Shown here: positions 1 through 7,166 of the stretch, piece after piece | Layout: each line of letters opens with the position of its first letter | Position numbering within the stretch: the stretch's first letter is position 1 | DNA from: Helicobacter cynogastricus | GTDB taxonomy: Bacteria > Campylobacterota > Campylobacteria > Campylobacterales > Helicobacteraceae | DNA: 64,000 nt | Assembly (NCBI RefSeq): GCF_900197855.1 | Contig: NZ_FZMQ01000005.1 | Location: 1-64,000 of the forward strand | Reading direction: 5' to 3' | Notes under the pieces: model-generated | What the model was told of the DNA's origin: nothing | What the model saw: only the letters and a program-made list of their open reading frames with translations | Databases searched by the model: none | Made by a program: the position numbers and the translations under genes

Positions 1-1
1 C

Positions 2-1675
2 AAGCTAGACCCTAACACTCCTTATACAGGGGACATCAGTTACAATGAGTTTAAAGCCCAACTTAAAGAACAAGGGCTTTTAGCAGAGGCTAAACCCTTT
101 TTAAAATTCATTGAAAGCAATGTTTACAACAAAGAGGGGGTTAGCTTTACCCAACTTGAAAACGCGCGCAAACTGCTCAATAGCTACTACAAAGAGGCAC
201 AAAACCCTAATTTAAGAGATCATATCCAAAGGGGGCTAGAAAACTTTTTAAGAGAGGATATAAAAGCGGGCAGCAGCCAACTTTTTAAAGAACTTCCTGC
301 GCAGATGGGGAGCAAATATGAACAACTCTTTAACACCGCGCTTAAAGATTATGCTTTAAGTAAGCAGACTTTAAAGCAAGTGAAGAAATTGCGCTTAAGA
401 GATGTGGCCAGTAGCCAAGAGCAGGCCCTAGATGCGCTTATCAAATTTGCTAAGGGTCAAGGAGAGGAGGGGCTAGATAATTTTAGCAAGCTCACTAAGG
501 GTCTAAGCGCGCAAAATAAAGAAGTGCTAGAGCTTAACATGCTCCATCGAATTTTTCAACGCTCTTTAATCGGGGAGGAGGATTTAAAGGTCTTTGATAG
601 CGCGCAATTCTTTGAGAAGTTGGGCAAACTCACGCAGGGGACTTTTAGCAGCAAGGGGGCTAAGGATTTTATAGAAATTGCTCAAGGCTTTCATAGACTT
701 TTTAATCAAGATGCTAACATTTTAAGAAGCTTGAAACCCACCACAGGGGGAAAAATTGGCTCAAGCATTGCCACCTCTGTGAGCGGGGCTATGCAATTTC
801 AAGTTACTAAGGCCCTCTTTGATCTAGTGGTGCGCACCGCCCCCTATATTCCCTTTGCTAAAGTGCTCAATGATAAAGTCAGTGGAGCGGCTCTAAGACA
901 CCATATTAAAAGCGCATTGCATAAAAGCTACAGCGTTGCAGAGTTTAAACAACATTTGCGCGCCTTAGGCCAACGCGTAGAGTTTGACAACGCCACTAAG
1001 GCTCTTATTAGAGAGATTGAAAGGGGGTTACCTCCAGATGACCCACCCCCCGGAGGTGGTGGAGGTGGAGGGGGAGGGGGAATACCTAGCCCTAAAGACA
1101 CGCCCATTAGTGGTGGAGGCAATAAACCCCCTAAGGGCAATGATGAGAAAACGCTCAAAGAGGGGAATGGGGAACTTATTAGCAAAACCACACCCACACG
1201 CAAAGCCACTAAGGAGGACTTGACAGAGGAATTTTTAGAGGAAGTCAAAAGACGCAAGAATGATAAGGTTTGGGTAGGAGACTTGACTAACCCTAAAATC
1301 ATTGAACATCTAGGTTTTGACCCTAACAAGCCTATTAAGATGTTATTTGATGGGGATGCTTTAACCCATATTGAAAAAAGGCATGGCAAGGGGAGTCCTT
1401 TAGTTGAAGAGAGCAAACAGCCAGCAGTAACGCGCGAAGACATAGCCACTTATCCAGAGATTGTGAATGGGGCGGATTTGATAAGAGTAGATAAAGATAG
1501 AGGTAGAACAGTGCTTATTATTGGAAAACAAATTAATGGGTATATGGTTGTGGTGGAAATAGTGGGCAAAAAATATAATTTACTATCACTAAAAACAATT
1601 TACAAAGAAAACGGGAAGTTAGAAAACGGCTTAGCTTTTAAAGATGGTGCCGGTATACAACTATCTAAATTTTAG
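2..1675 (+). CDS. Prophage-like protein with C-terminal PBECR-type nuclease domain (5' partial)
   Basis: The reading frame is open from the window edge, so the true start lies upstream; 557 residues are visible. The bulk is Lys/Glu/Leu-rich and predicted helical, as in large phage structural or ejection proteins. A Pro/Asp-rich then ten-Gly linker (bases about 1036-1082) separates it from a C-terminal domain of about 140 residues. That domain carries an HIEKRHG motif, a TREDIATYPEIVNGAD segment and alternating beta strands, which resembles the phage Barnase-EndoU-ColicinE5/D-RelE (PBECR) nuclease family. The architecture is that of a delivery body with a toxin tip. No immunity gene is recognisable directly downstream. 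The phage context is inferred from the methyltransferase and lipoprotein that follow. The domain call comes from motif memory and was not searched. Confidence 0.7.
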   Translation, partial: KLDPNTPYTGDISYNEFKAQLKEQGLLAEAKPFLKFIESNVYNKEGVSFTQLENARKLLNSYYKEAQNPNLRDHIQRGLENFLREDIKAGSSQLFKELPAQMGSKYEQLFNTALKDYALSKQTLKQVKKLRLRDVASSQEQALDALIKFAKGQGEEGLDNFSKLTKGLSAQNKEVLELNMLHRIFQRSLIGEEDLKVFDSAQFFEKLGKLTQGTFSSKGAKDFIEIAQGFHRLFNQDANILRSLKPTTGGKIGSSIATSVSGAMQFQVTKALFDLVVRTAPYIPFAKVLNDKVSGAALRHHIKSALHKSYSVAEFKQHLRALGQRVEFDNATKALIREIERGLPPDDPPPGGGGGGGGGGIPSPKDTPISGGGNKPPKGNDEKTLKEGNGELISKTTPTRKATKEDLTEEFLEEVKRRKNDKVWVGDLTNPKIIEHLGFDPNKPIKMLFDGDALTHIEKRHGKGSPLVEESKQPAVTREDIATYPEIVNGADLIRVDKDRGRTVLIIGKQINGYMVVVEIVGKKYNLLSLKTIYKENGKLENGLAFKDGAGIQLSKF

Positions 1676-1708
1676 ATAGCGTAGCTCGTCCGTCCATACG
1701 GGTGCTAC
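1661..1708 (+). terminator. Tandem inverted repeats at the end of the nuclease-tipped gene
   Basis: A near-perfect palindrome (9-bp arms 1661-1669 and 1671-1679) spans the stop codon. It is followed by a second hairpin with outer arms 1681-1685/1704-1708 and inner arms 1690-1693/1698-1701. There is no clear U-tract, so termination is only a possibility; they could also stabilise the 3' end of the transcript. The rest of the gap to 1777 shows only an A-rich leader. Confidence 0.35.
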
Positions 1709-1777
1709 TTAGATGCAACTGCACCACCACAAAAACCCTATAACAAAAACATTTAATCTTAACTTAAAAGAAGTACC

Positions 1778-2539
1778 ATGCTCTCCTCCTACCTTAACCA
1801 AGTTTTTCATGCTGACGCTTTAGAGTTTATGCAGGGCTTGCCTGAAAACTCTATTGATTGTGTTTTGATGGATCCGCCTTATTGCAGTGGCGGGGTGAAG
1901 TCTTTGAATGCGCGCAATGCTAACACGAATAAAAAGTATGTAAACAACAATACCAAATACTACGAATTTGTAGGCGATGGCAAAGACCAAAGAGTGTGGA
2001 TAGCATGGATTGGCTCTGTCTTTGCCCAAATTGAGCGCGTGCTCAAGCCTAATAGTTATTTTTTTAGTTTCATTGATTGGCGCATGCTCCCTGCTCTAAG
2101 CGATGCCGTGCAGTTGGCAGATTTGGCATGGCGGGGCGTGATTGTATGGGATAAGGGACGCTCTGCTAGACCCTTTCCCAATGGTTTTAAACAACAATGT
2201 GAATTTATTGTTTGGGGAACTAAGGGGGAGCTACCCGCCTATGAGTGCAGAACGGAGGCGCGCTATCACTACGGCTATAAAGAGGCCTATTTACACCCCA
2301 AACACAAACAACACGCCACGCAAAAACCCTTAGAGATTTTGACCCATTGCTTAGAGATTGTGCCTAAGGGCGGGATAGTGTTAGATTGTTTTGCTGGCAG
2401 TGGGAGCAGCGGGGTGGCGTGTATGCAATTAGGGCTTAATTTCATTGGCATCGAGAAGTCCAAAGAGTATGCCCAAATTGCTCAAGAGAATTTTTTAAAG
2501 GCTTTTAAAAATAGGGGTTCTTTGTTTGATAGGCCTTAA
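1778..2539 (+). CDS. Beta-class N4/N6 DNA methyltransferase
   Basis: This 253-residue protein is predicted to transfer a methyl group from S-adenosylmethionine to adenine N6 or cytosine N4 in DNA. Motif IV DPPY lies at residues 32-35. The SAM-binding FAGSGS lies at 205-210, after motif IV, and HATQKPLEIL (motif X) lies at 179-188. This order is typical of the beta group (N6_N4_Mtase family). It is compact, as in phage solitary methylases, and no restriction endonuclease sits beside it, although a half-length specificity-like ORF lies about 600 bp downstream. An orphan phage methylase that protects the element from host restriction is the simplest reading. The target sequence cannot be told from the protein. 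Confidence 0.85.
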   Translation: MLSSYLNQVFHADALEFMQGLPENSIDCVLMDPPYCSGGVKSLNARNANTNKKYVNNNTKYYEFVGDGKDQRVWIAWIGSVFAQIERVLKPNSYFFSFIDWRMLPALSDAVQLADLAWRGVIVWDKGRSARPFPNGFKQQCEFIVWGTKGELPAYECRTEARYHYGYKEAYLHPKHKQHATQKPLEILTHCLEIVPKGGIVLDCFAGSGSSGVACMQLGLNFIGIEKSKEYAQIAQENFLKAFKNRGSLFDRP

Positions 2540-2549
2540 CCCTTGTTTG

Positions 2550-2780
2550 ATGCGCGCATTGTGGGTGCTGATGCGTGTTGTTGGGGTGGTTTGTTTGGGG
2601 GTTTTTTGCTTGGGTTGTGCGCCGCGTGTGCTTTACAAACAAGTTTACACGCCTGTTAAATGCCAAATTGTAAAGCCTATTAGGCCTCATAAGAGTTTAG
2701 AGACACTGGAGTATTTAACAGAGTTATTGGCCTACATAGAGGAGTTAGAAAAGGATTTAGATTTTTGTGTGGGGGATTGA
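2550..2780 (+). CDS. Small lipoprotein, possible Rz1-like spanin
   Basis: A 76-residue protein with an N-terminal hydrophobic stretch ending in a lipobox (FCLGC), so it is probably acylated and exported. The mature part holds a short Lys/Pro-rich segment, a YTPVKCQI motif and a C-terminal acidic helix ending in DFCVGD. The ATG at 2550 gives a normal-length lipoprotein signal; an upstream TTG at 2526 would overlap the methyltransferase end. Size, lipobox and position among phage-like genes are compatible with an outer-membrane spanin subunit, but no Rz partner or endolysin is visible. Function not assigned. Confidence 0.5.
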   Translation: MRALWVLMRVVGVVCLGVFCLGCAPRVLYKQVYTPVKCQIVKPIRPHKSLETLEYLTELLAYIEELEKDLDFCVGD

Positions 2781-2804
2781 TAAAACTAGGAAGAAAGGCA
2801 TAGC

Positions 2805-3053
2805 GTGGATATACAACAGCTTTTAGAGCAAAAACAAGAAGAGATGAAGACAGCGCGTTATCTCTATGATGAGCATTTTTATACGAGCCGTAAATTCAAG
2901 GGGAATAAAGAGCAGCGCAAGCAACAAGAGAGTCTATACTTTGAGCAAGGCAACGCGCTCAGAGATCATCTAGTGGCTCTAAGAGAAGAGGTGGCCCACT
3001 TAAGAAAAACCCTAAACTTACCCCCCCCTGCAAGAGCAAAGAACAAAGTTTAA
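2805..3053 (+). CDS. Coiled-coil protein of unknown function, apparently frameshifted at a C8 tract
   Basis: GTG start with an AGGAAGAAAGG purine run upstream. The 82-residue product is strongly charged, rich in Gln/Glu/Lys/Arg and predicted all-helical; I do not recognise it. Its last residues (PPPARAKNKV) follow eight cytosines at 3021-3028. If the tract had seven cytosines, translation would continue as PPLQEQRTKF and onward for about 44 helical residues to the stop at 3163-3165. That stop overlaps the start codon of the next ORF. The charged helical character of the extension suggests it is the ancestral C-terminus. The break could be phase variation, a fixed mutation or a sequencing error. 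Confidence 0.55.
   Translation: MDIQQLLEQKQEEMKTARYLYDEHFYTSRKFKGNKEQRKQQESLYFEQGNALRDHLVALREEVAHLRKTLNLPPPARAKNKV
3021..3028 (+). repeat. C8 homopolymer at reading-frame break
   Basis: Eight consecutive C bases sit inside the coiled-coil gene. Removing one C joins the upstream ORF to a second open frame ending at 3165. C7 tracts are fairly common in this window (for example in dnaA and the pseudouridine synthase gene), so tract length alone does not prove hypermutability. Confidence 0.6.
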
Positions 3054-3158
3054 ACGACTAAAAACAGAATGCAATGCGCCTTTAGAGCGCGCCAACTTGC
3101 AGGATTTCTATAAAAGTATTAGCGCGTTTTTGGAGTATGAAGTTAGGCGGGCATTAGG

Positions 3159-3686
3159 ATGTTAGCTGTCGCTATTAAAGAGTTTTTTAAAGTCTTGCCA
3201 AGTGCAAAAAGCTTAGTAGCAAGCAGGGTTGAGATTTTTCAAACTCCTAGCCCTGATACGCACCCCTTTGTGTGCCGCTCTGCTAAAAATAATGGCATAC
3301 GCGGGTATATCAAGGCAGATGAGAGATTTTTAAACCCCAAAGGCACGCTAAGTTTTGCCCAAGATACTTTTTTTTGTTTCTACCAATCAGAAGCGTATTT
3401 TACAGGCAATGGAGTGAAAATACTCGCCCCAAAGTTTGCGCTTAACACACAAGCAGGCTTATTTATCTGTACTAGCATTAATAAAGCGGTGTCTAATTTA
3501 AGCTGGGGAGAGAGTGGGGGAGTAGCAAAAATTGAGAATATAGAGTTTTACGCCCCGCTTAAAGAAGATGGCAGTTTGGATATTGAGCTGATGACAGATT
3601 TTATCAATGGGCTTTTTAAACTGCATGTAAAAAAGCTAGAGAAGAGTTTTTACCAGCTGAAAACAGAGCTTAAAGGGGTTTGCTAG
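3159..3686 (+). CDS. Half-length BcgI-like restriction specificity subunit (probable remnant)
   Basis: The 175 residues match one target-recognition half of BcgI-B-like specificity proteins: a beta-rich region with FCFYQSEAYFTGNGVKIL, then a helix with AGLFICTSINKAVSNLSWG, then the KIENIEFYAPLKEDGSLDIE strand that usually precedes the conserved spacer helix. Intact subunits of this family carry two such domains and are roughly twice as long. No methylase-nuclease A subunit is adjacent. The start codon overlaps the stop of the frame-restored upstream ORF, which suggests past translational coupling. The last codons are repeated just downstream (3747-3761), a sign of local duplication. It may be non-functional alone, or may act with a subunit encoded elsewhere. 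Confidence 0.6.
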   Translation: MLAVAIKEFFKVLPSAKSLVASRVEIFQTPSPDTHPFVCRSAKNNGIRGYIKADERFLNPKGTLSFAQDTFFCFYQSEAYFTGNGVKILAPKFALNTQAGLFICTSINKAVSNLSWGESGGVAKIENIEFYAPLKEDGSLDIELMTDFINGLFKLHVKKLEKSFYQLKTELKGVC

Positions 3687-3692
3687 AGCTTT
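3670..3692 (+). repeat. 23-bp direct repeat, copy 1
   Basis: This 23-bp sequence covers the last codons and stop of the specificity-like ORF and recurs exactly at 3747-3769. It marks a small tandem duplication or a junction at the edge of the accessory region. Confidence 0.7.
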
Positions 3693-3746
3693 AAGATGGC
3701 CATGATTGTTTGAAAACAGATATGCCAGATTTAGTAAAAGCACGCG

Positions 3747-3769
3747 TTAAAGGGGTTTGCTAGAGCTTT
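3747..3769 (+). repeat. 23-bp direct repeat, copy 2
   Basis: Exact second copy of the 23-bp repeat that starts at 3670; the two copies are 77 bp apart start to start. Its right end runs into a perfect hairpin. Confidence 0.7.
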
Positions 3770-3779
3770 CAGCTCTAGC
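3759..3779 (+). terminator. Perfect 9-bp hairpin at the edge of the accessory region
   Basis: Arms 3759-3767 and 3771-3779 pair perfectly around a TTC loop. No run of T follows, so it is either a weak terminator or a structured junction. It lies between the prophage-like genes and the chromosomal flagellar genes. Confidence 0.4.
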
Positions 3780-4054
3780 CTTAATCTAGTCTAGCTCATC
3801 TTGGTTTTACTTGGCACTTCTTTAAAACCACGCGGCGTGAGTGCGTAAGTTAATCTTTCATGTTGTCCTCAAAAGCTCTAAATGGACCAAAAGGGGTAAA
3901 CATGTAACCTTATGAAAAGATACAAGAGCCAATTAAGGTTACTTAACGCACTAGAATAGAAAGTTTAGGCTTATTGGAGTTGACCAAAAACACACTGGCC
4001 AAACACAGAGATGCCAACAGAAACCAAGAGGCTATAGCTCCAAAAATTAAAAGT
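3780..4054. other. Noncoding boundary between accessory genes and flagellar operon
   Basis: No ORF of substance and no recognisable RNA gene. The sequence is AT-rich and unremarkable beyond the repeats just upstream. An attachment site could lie here, but I see no tRNA gene or integrase to support one. Confidence 0.4.
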
Positions 4055-4291
4055 CTATTGTGAGATTTCCATAAAACGGCGTGCGGCTTTGAGCTGGCGC
4101 ATTTGCAGACCTAACTGCTGTTGGGCCTCTTGAAGACGCGCAATCGTTTGGGTAATAAGCTCCCTAGCTATCTGCAGAGTCTCTAAATCTGCTTGAGCAT
4201 TTTCTAAGAAGGGACAATTCTCAACTAAAACCCCCGCCTTTTCAAGGTTGTTCTCTAAAAGAGCGATTTTGAGCTCATCGACCCAGTTCAT
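4055..4291 (-). CDS. fliT: FliT-like flagellar export chaperone
   Basis: A 78-residue, all-helical, Gln/Glu/Leu-rich protein encoded immediately after fliS and overlapping its 3' end by 17 bp. Its place matches the small ORF after fliS in H. pylori (HP0754). FliT proteins bind the cap protein FliD in the cytoplasm and deliver it to the export gate. No diagnostic motif is visible in a protein this short, so the assignment rests on size, helical character and position at the end of flaG-fliD-fliS. Confidence 0.65.
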   Translation of the reverse strand: MNWVDELKIALLENNLEKAGVLVENCPFLENAQADLETLQIARELITQTIARLQEAQQQLGLQMRQLKAARRFMEISQ

Positions 4292-4676
4292 GCTGGTGAA
4301 TCTCTCGCCATGCCTCTAGGAGTCCGCGTGCTACCCGTATCACAAGATTGATTTTTTCCGCGTCATTCTCCATATTTGCTTGTGTAAGCACCTTGATTTG
4401 GTGGGTATACAGGCCTGTCAGATAGACAGCGACCTCGCCCCCCCTCTCATAATCTAAAACATTCAGAAGTTCTGTAAAAATGTCCGTAACCTTGTTAATG
4501 TAAAGAATTTTCTTTTCAATATCACCGGTTTCAATATGTCTTTGGGCCTGTGCACAGAATTTTAAAATCCCTTCATAAAGCATCTCAATAAGCTTGGCAG
4601 GCGACTCCACGGTTACAGAGTTTTGTTGATACAAATTATAGGCATTGGCTCGAAACATCTTATCCCTTCTTAACAT
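4275..4676 (-). CDS. fliS: Flagellin export chaperone FliS
   Basis: The 133 residues carry the FliS signature: N-terminal AYNLYQQNSVTVESPAKLIEMLYEGILKF split over the first helices, then the IEKKILYINKVTDIFTELLNVLDYERGGEVA core. FliS binds the C-terminal helices of flagellin and stops premature assembly in the cytoplasm. The start codon overlaps the fliD stop, which points to translational coupling. Normal family length. A C7 run at 4438-4444 leaves the frame intact. Confidence 0.95.
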   Translation of the reverse strand: MLRRDKMFRANAYNLYQQNSVTVESPAKLIEMLYEGILKFCAQAQRHIETGDIEKKILYINKVTDIFTELLNVLDYERGGEVAVYLTGLYTHQIKVLTQANMENDAEKINLVIRVARGLLEAWREIHQHELGR

Positions 4677-6733
4677 TAGTTTTTCTTAGCGGCAGCTTGA
4701 TCGATCATCATCTGCACCGCGTTAAACGACCGATTAGCCTTAGAGATCTGCTCGTCATAGGCAGCGAAACGATCCGCCATAATGTCGTAGCGAGTTTTCA
4801 ATAACTCCATAGCATTCTCTTTGTCTTTTTTAAGACTTTTGGCATCTTGATCTAAAGAATCTTCATAGAGCTTCAAACGCGCATGTCCACCATCGACCAA
4901 ATTAGACAAAACTTTATCCACTCGCTCAAAGATTCCATCTTGATGGGTTTCTTTGCCTCCCATACTTTTCACATCGCTTCCATAAAAGAAGTCCTGAGTT
5001 CCTTGGGGGTCGGCATTAATCGCGCTGGAAAGACGACTTTCATCTAGGCTCATTTTGCCATGGTCATCTAACATGATTCCATACTTCATCAAGCTTGCCA
5101 CACCCTTACTATTGGTAATTGTAAAAGTAACTGCATTGATGAGCGAAGAGCGGATAGTGCGGATATCACTCACTCCGTTAAAGACCCCGGCAATCCTTGT
5201 ATCTGGATCGTAACGGGTAGTCTCGTCCAATTTAGGCATTAACTCATTGTAGGCTTTGACAAACTCTTTAACATTATCGATGATAGCCTTGTCATCTCTA
5301 GTAATACTAACAATGGCCCCCTTACCTGGCTCTGTTGTGCCTAGCAAACTTAAAGACACGCCATTGATCACATCATTAACCTCATTGGTAGGGCGCGTAA
5401 TGCTAGCTCCATTGTAGGTAAATTTAGCATCGCTAGCACTCTGCAAGGTTTTAATTGAAAAGAGCTCTTGGGCGTTAGCATAAGAACGACTAAAGCCCTC
5501 AGAAAGTCCTAGAGATTTTAAAGCTTTTTTACCCTCTGGGTTTGCTCCAGTTAAACGCAATTGCCCGCTGACACTATTGAGCACTAATTTCCCATCCGCA
5601 CCCACAGACGCGCTCAAGCCTGCAATTCCATTAACGGCTTTGGCTAGGGCGTTGGCATTATCTTGGCTAGAATTGTGCTCAGCTGTGATCGCTCCCATGT
5701 CAATATTTTGCCCATTTAGACTAATAATGCCCTTGATTTTGCCAGATTGTGGAGCAGTAAGCGCTTTGAGCAAATCACCTTCTGTCTGAGATTTATCTTG
5801 GATAAAGCCTAATTCGTGCGCCTTAGCCCCCCCCACCTCCACGCTCAAACCTCTTTTATCATTGATTACCAAAGATTTACCCTCATTGATAATCCCTACA
5901 TTCAACTGCCCATCGTCTACCAAAGATTTTGTAGTCTGATTATCCTCTAAGGCTTTCTGGATGGCAGCGCGCAAAGCCGCATTTTTGGCTTCAATAGATC
6001 CCTGCAACTTGAGAGTGATAGGAATTTCTATGACATTATTTTGCTCGTCATGCAATTTGATAAAAAAATCATCCTCAGGCTTTGTCTCGCTCTTGGCTTC
6101 TAAATTAATGGTCGCATCATTGCTCAAATGGGAGATGACACTAGAGCCAAAGAAGATACGATTATCTGCACCCGTCCCCTTACTATTGATCATCAGTTGA
6201 TAGGGTTTATTTCCCCCCGTTTTCATCACAATTCCCATCACCTTGCCATCAGTAGCATCTGTGATTGCCTGGGCAACATCCCCTAGAGTCATCCCGGCCT
6301 TAATTTTGACGGCATAATCTTGATGGTTAGTGTAAAAGTGTAGTGTAGTGTCAAACTGAGCAAAGGCATCATCTCTAGAGCTAAAATGAGTGCCCACTTC
6401 ATTAATATCCCCCTGTGCTAAACTCTCTACATCTACTTTGATATTTTGAATAGGGATACCCGGACTCACACTCACTTTGAGCGCATCTCCAGTTACATTG
6501 CTATGTCTAGCTGTATAAGTAGAATAATCACTTAGAGCTCTGACAGGTGTGCGCAAATTGCCAAGCAAGGTTTGAATTTCAACAAGGGCTTTTTGTTTTT
6601 CTAAATTGGCTTCCATCTTTCTCTCGATGGGCTTGACCATAGTATTTTCATCCGCCTTCTTAAGTTTGTCAATCACATCGTAATTTAAAACCTTGCTACC
6701 AATCCCCAAAGAACTTAATTGCCCTACTGCCAT
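4676..6733 (-). CDS. fliD: Flagellar hook-associated protein 2 (filament cap) FliD
   Basis: The 685-residue protein starts with the typical MAVGQLSSLGIGSKVLN and has the FliD N-terminal domain, a long variable centre (residues about 130-430) and the C-terminal FliD domain with NDVINGVSLSLLG and FVKAYNEL. The C-terminal 100 residues form a coiled coil used in cap assembly. It caps the growing filament at the distal tip outside the cell. The length equals that of the H. pylori protein. A G8 tract on the coding strand (5827-5834) lies in the variable region, in frame. It sits 6 bp after flaG and probably shares its sigma28-like promoter. Confidence 0.96.
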   Translation of the reverse strand: MAVGQLSSLGIGSKVLNYDVIDKLKKADENTMVKPIERKMEANLEKQKALVEIQTLLGNLRTPVRALSDYSTYTARHSNVTGDALKVSVSPGIPIQNIKVDVESLAQGDINEVGTHFSSRDDAFAQFDTTLHFYTNHQDYAVKIKAGMTLGDVAQAITDATDGKVMGIVMKTGGNKPYQLMINSKGTGADNRIFFGSSVISHLSNDATINLEAKSETKPEDDFFIKLHDEQNNVIEIPITLKLQGSIEAKNAALRAAIQKALEDNQTTKSLVDDGQLNVGIINEGKSLVINDKRGLSVEVGGAKAHELGFIQDKSQTEGDLLKALTAPQSGKIKGIISLNGQNIDMGAITAEHNSSQDNANALAKAVNGIAGLSASVGADGKLVLNSVSGQLRLTGANPEGKKALKSLGLSEGFSRSYANAQELFSIKTLQSASDAKFTYNGASITRPTNEVNDVINGVSLSLLGTTEPGKGAIVSITRDDKAIIDNVKEFVKAYNELMPKLDETTRYDPDTRIAGVFNGVSDIRTIRSSLINAVTFTITNSKGVASLMKYGIMLDDHGKMSLDESRLSSAINADPQGTQDFFYGSDVKSMGGKETHQDGIFERVDKVLSNLVDGGHARLKLYEDSLDQDAKSLKKDKENAMELLKTRYDIMADRFAAYDEQISKANRSFNAVQMMIDQAAAKKN

Positions 6734-6739
6734 CGCTTT

Positions 6740-7111
6740 TTAACCCTTCTTGTCAAAGAGAATCCCCACAATATCGCGCATTTTCTTGCTCAATTCGATC
6801 ACCGCTTGGGGTGGAATTTCGCGAATCACTCTATTGCCACGATCGTCCTTGATGGTTACTACCAAACCCTCAATGTCCTCATTGTAGCTGAAGGTAATGT
6901 CTGAATGCATGCGTTTCATCTTCTCGTTAAGCTCCTTGCTAAGCTTCTGCAAATCCTGTTCCGTCAGCTCTTGTTTTAGCGATTCTATTTCAGTTTTTTG
7001 ATGATCTGAGGAATGGATTTGTAAGGTTGTAAGCTTATTGTTAGGAGTAGATTGAGATAGAAAGTGATTTAGACCAGAAACATCAGAAACGCCCACAATA
7101 TTGCCGGACAT
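6740..7111 (-). CDS. flaG: FlaG family flagellar protein
   Basis: The 123-residue protein ends in the FlaG domain: KELNEKMKRMHSDITFSYNE followed by strands ending near IREIPPQAVIELSKKM. FlaG proteins influence filament length in epsilonproteobacteria. It is the first gene of flaG-fliD-fliS-fliT and follows a sigma28-like promoter. The first 50 residues are polar and low in conservation, as expected for the family. Confidence 0.92.
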   Translation of the reverse strand: MSGNIVGVSDVSGLNHFLSQSTPNNKLTTLQIHSSDHQKTEIESLKQELTEQDLQKLSKELNEKMKRMHSDITFSYNEDIEGLVVTIKDDRGNRVIREIPPQAVIELSKKMRDIVGILFDKKG

Positions 7112-7132
7112 GAACTCTCCTTAAATACACCA

Positions 7133-7159
7133 AGATCGGCAATGGCTGGTTGTTTTTGA
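7133..7159 (-). promoter_or_regulatory. Sigma28 (FliA)-type promoter for flaG-fliD-fliS-fliT
   Basis: On the minus strand TCAA (7159-7156) is followed by exactly 15 bp and then GCCGATCT (7140-7133), 22 bp before the flaG start codon. The known FliA consensus is TAAA-N15-GCCGATAA. The match and its position in front of late flagellar genes make it convincing; FliA is encoded at 33273-34004. Confidence 0.75.
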
Positions 7160-7166
7160 TAAACAA

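Noticed and set aside
1054-1082. G-rich Gly-linker codons as a slippage tract
   Set aside because: The run is interrupted by T and A; the longest pure G stretches are about five bases.
928-1449. Reverse-strand ORF with poly-Pro opposite the nuclease-tipped gene
   Set aside because: Poly-Pro is the complement of the Gly linker codons; the plus-strand frame has the recognisable domain.
3670-3779. Phage attachment site
   Set aside because: No integrase or tRNA gene nearby and no second copy at a distance can be seen in this window; kept only as repeats.
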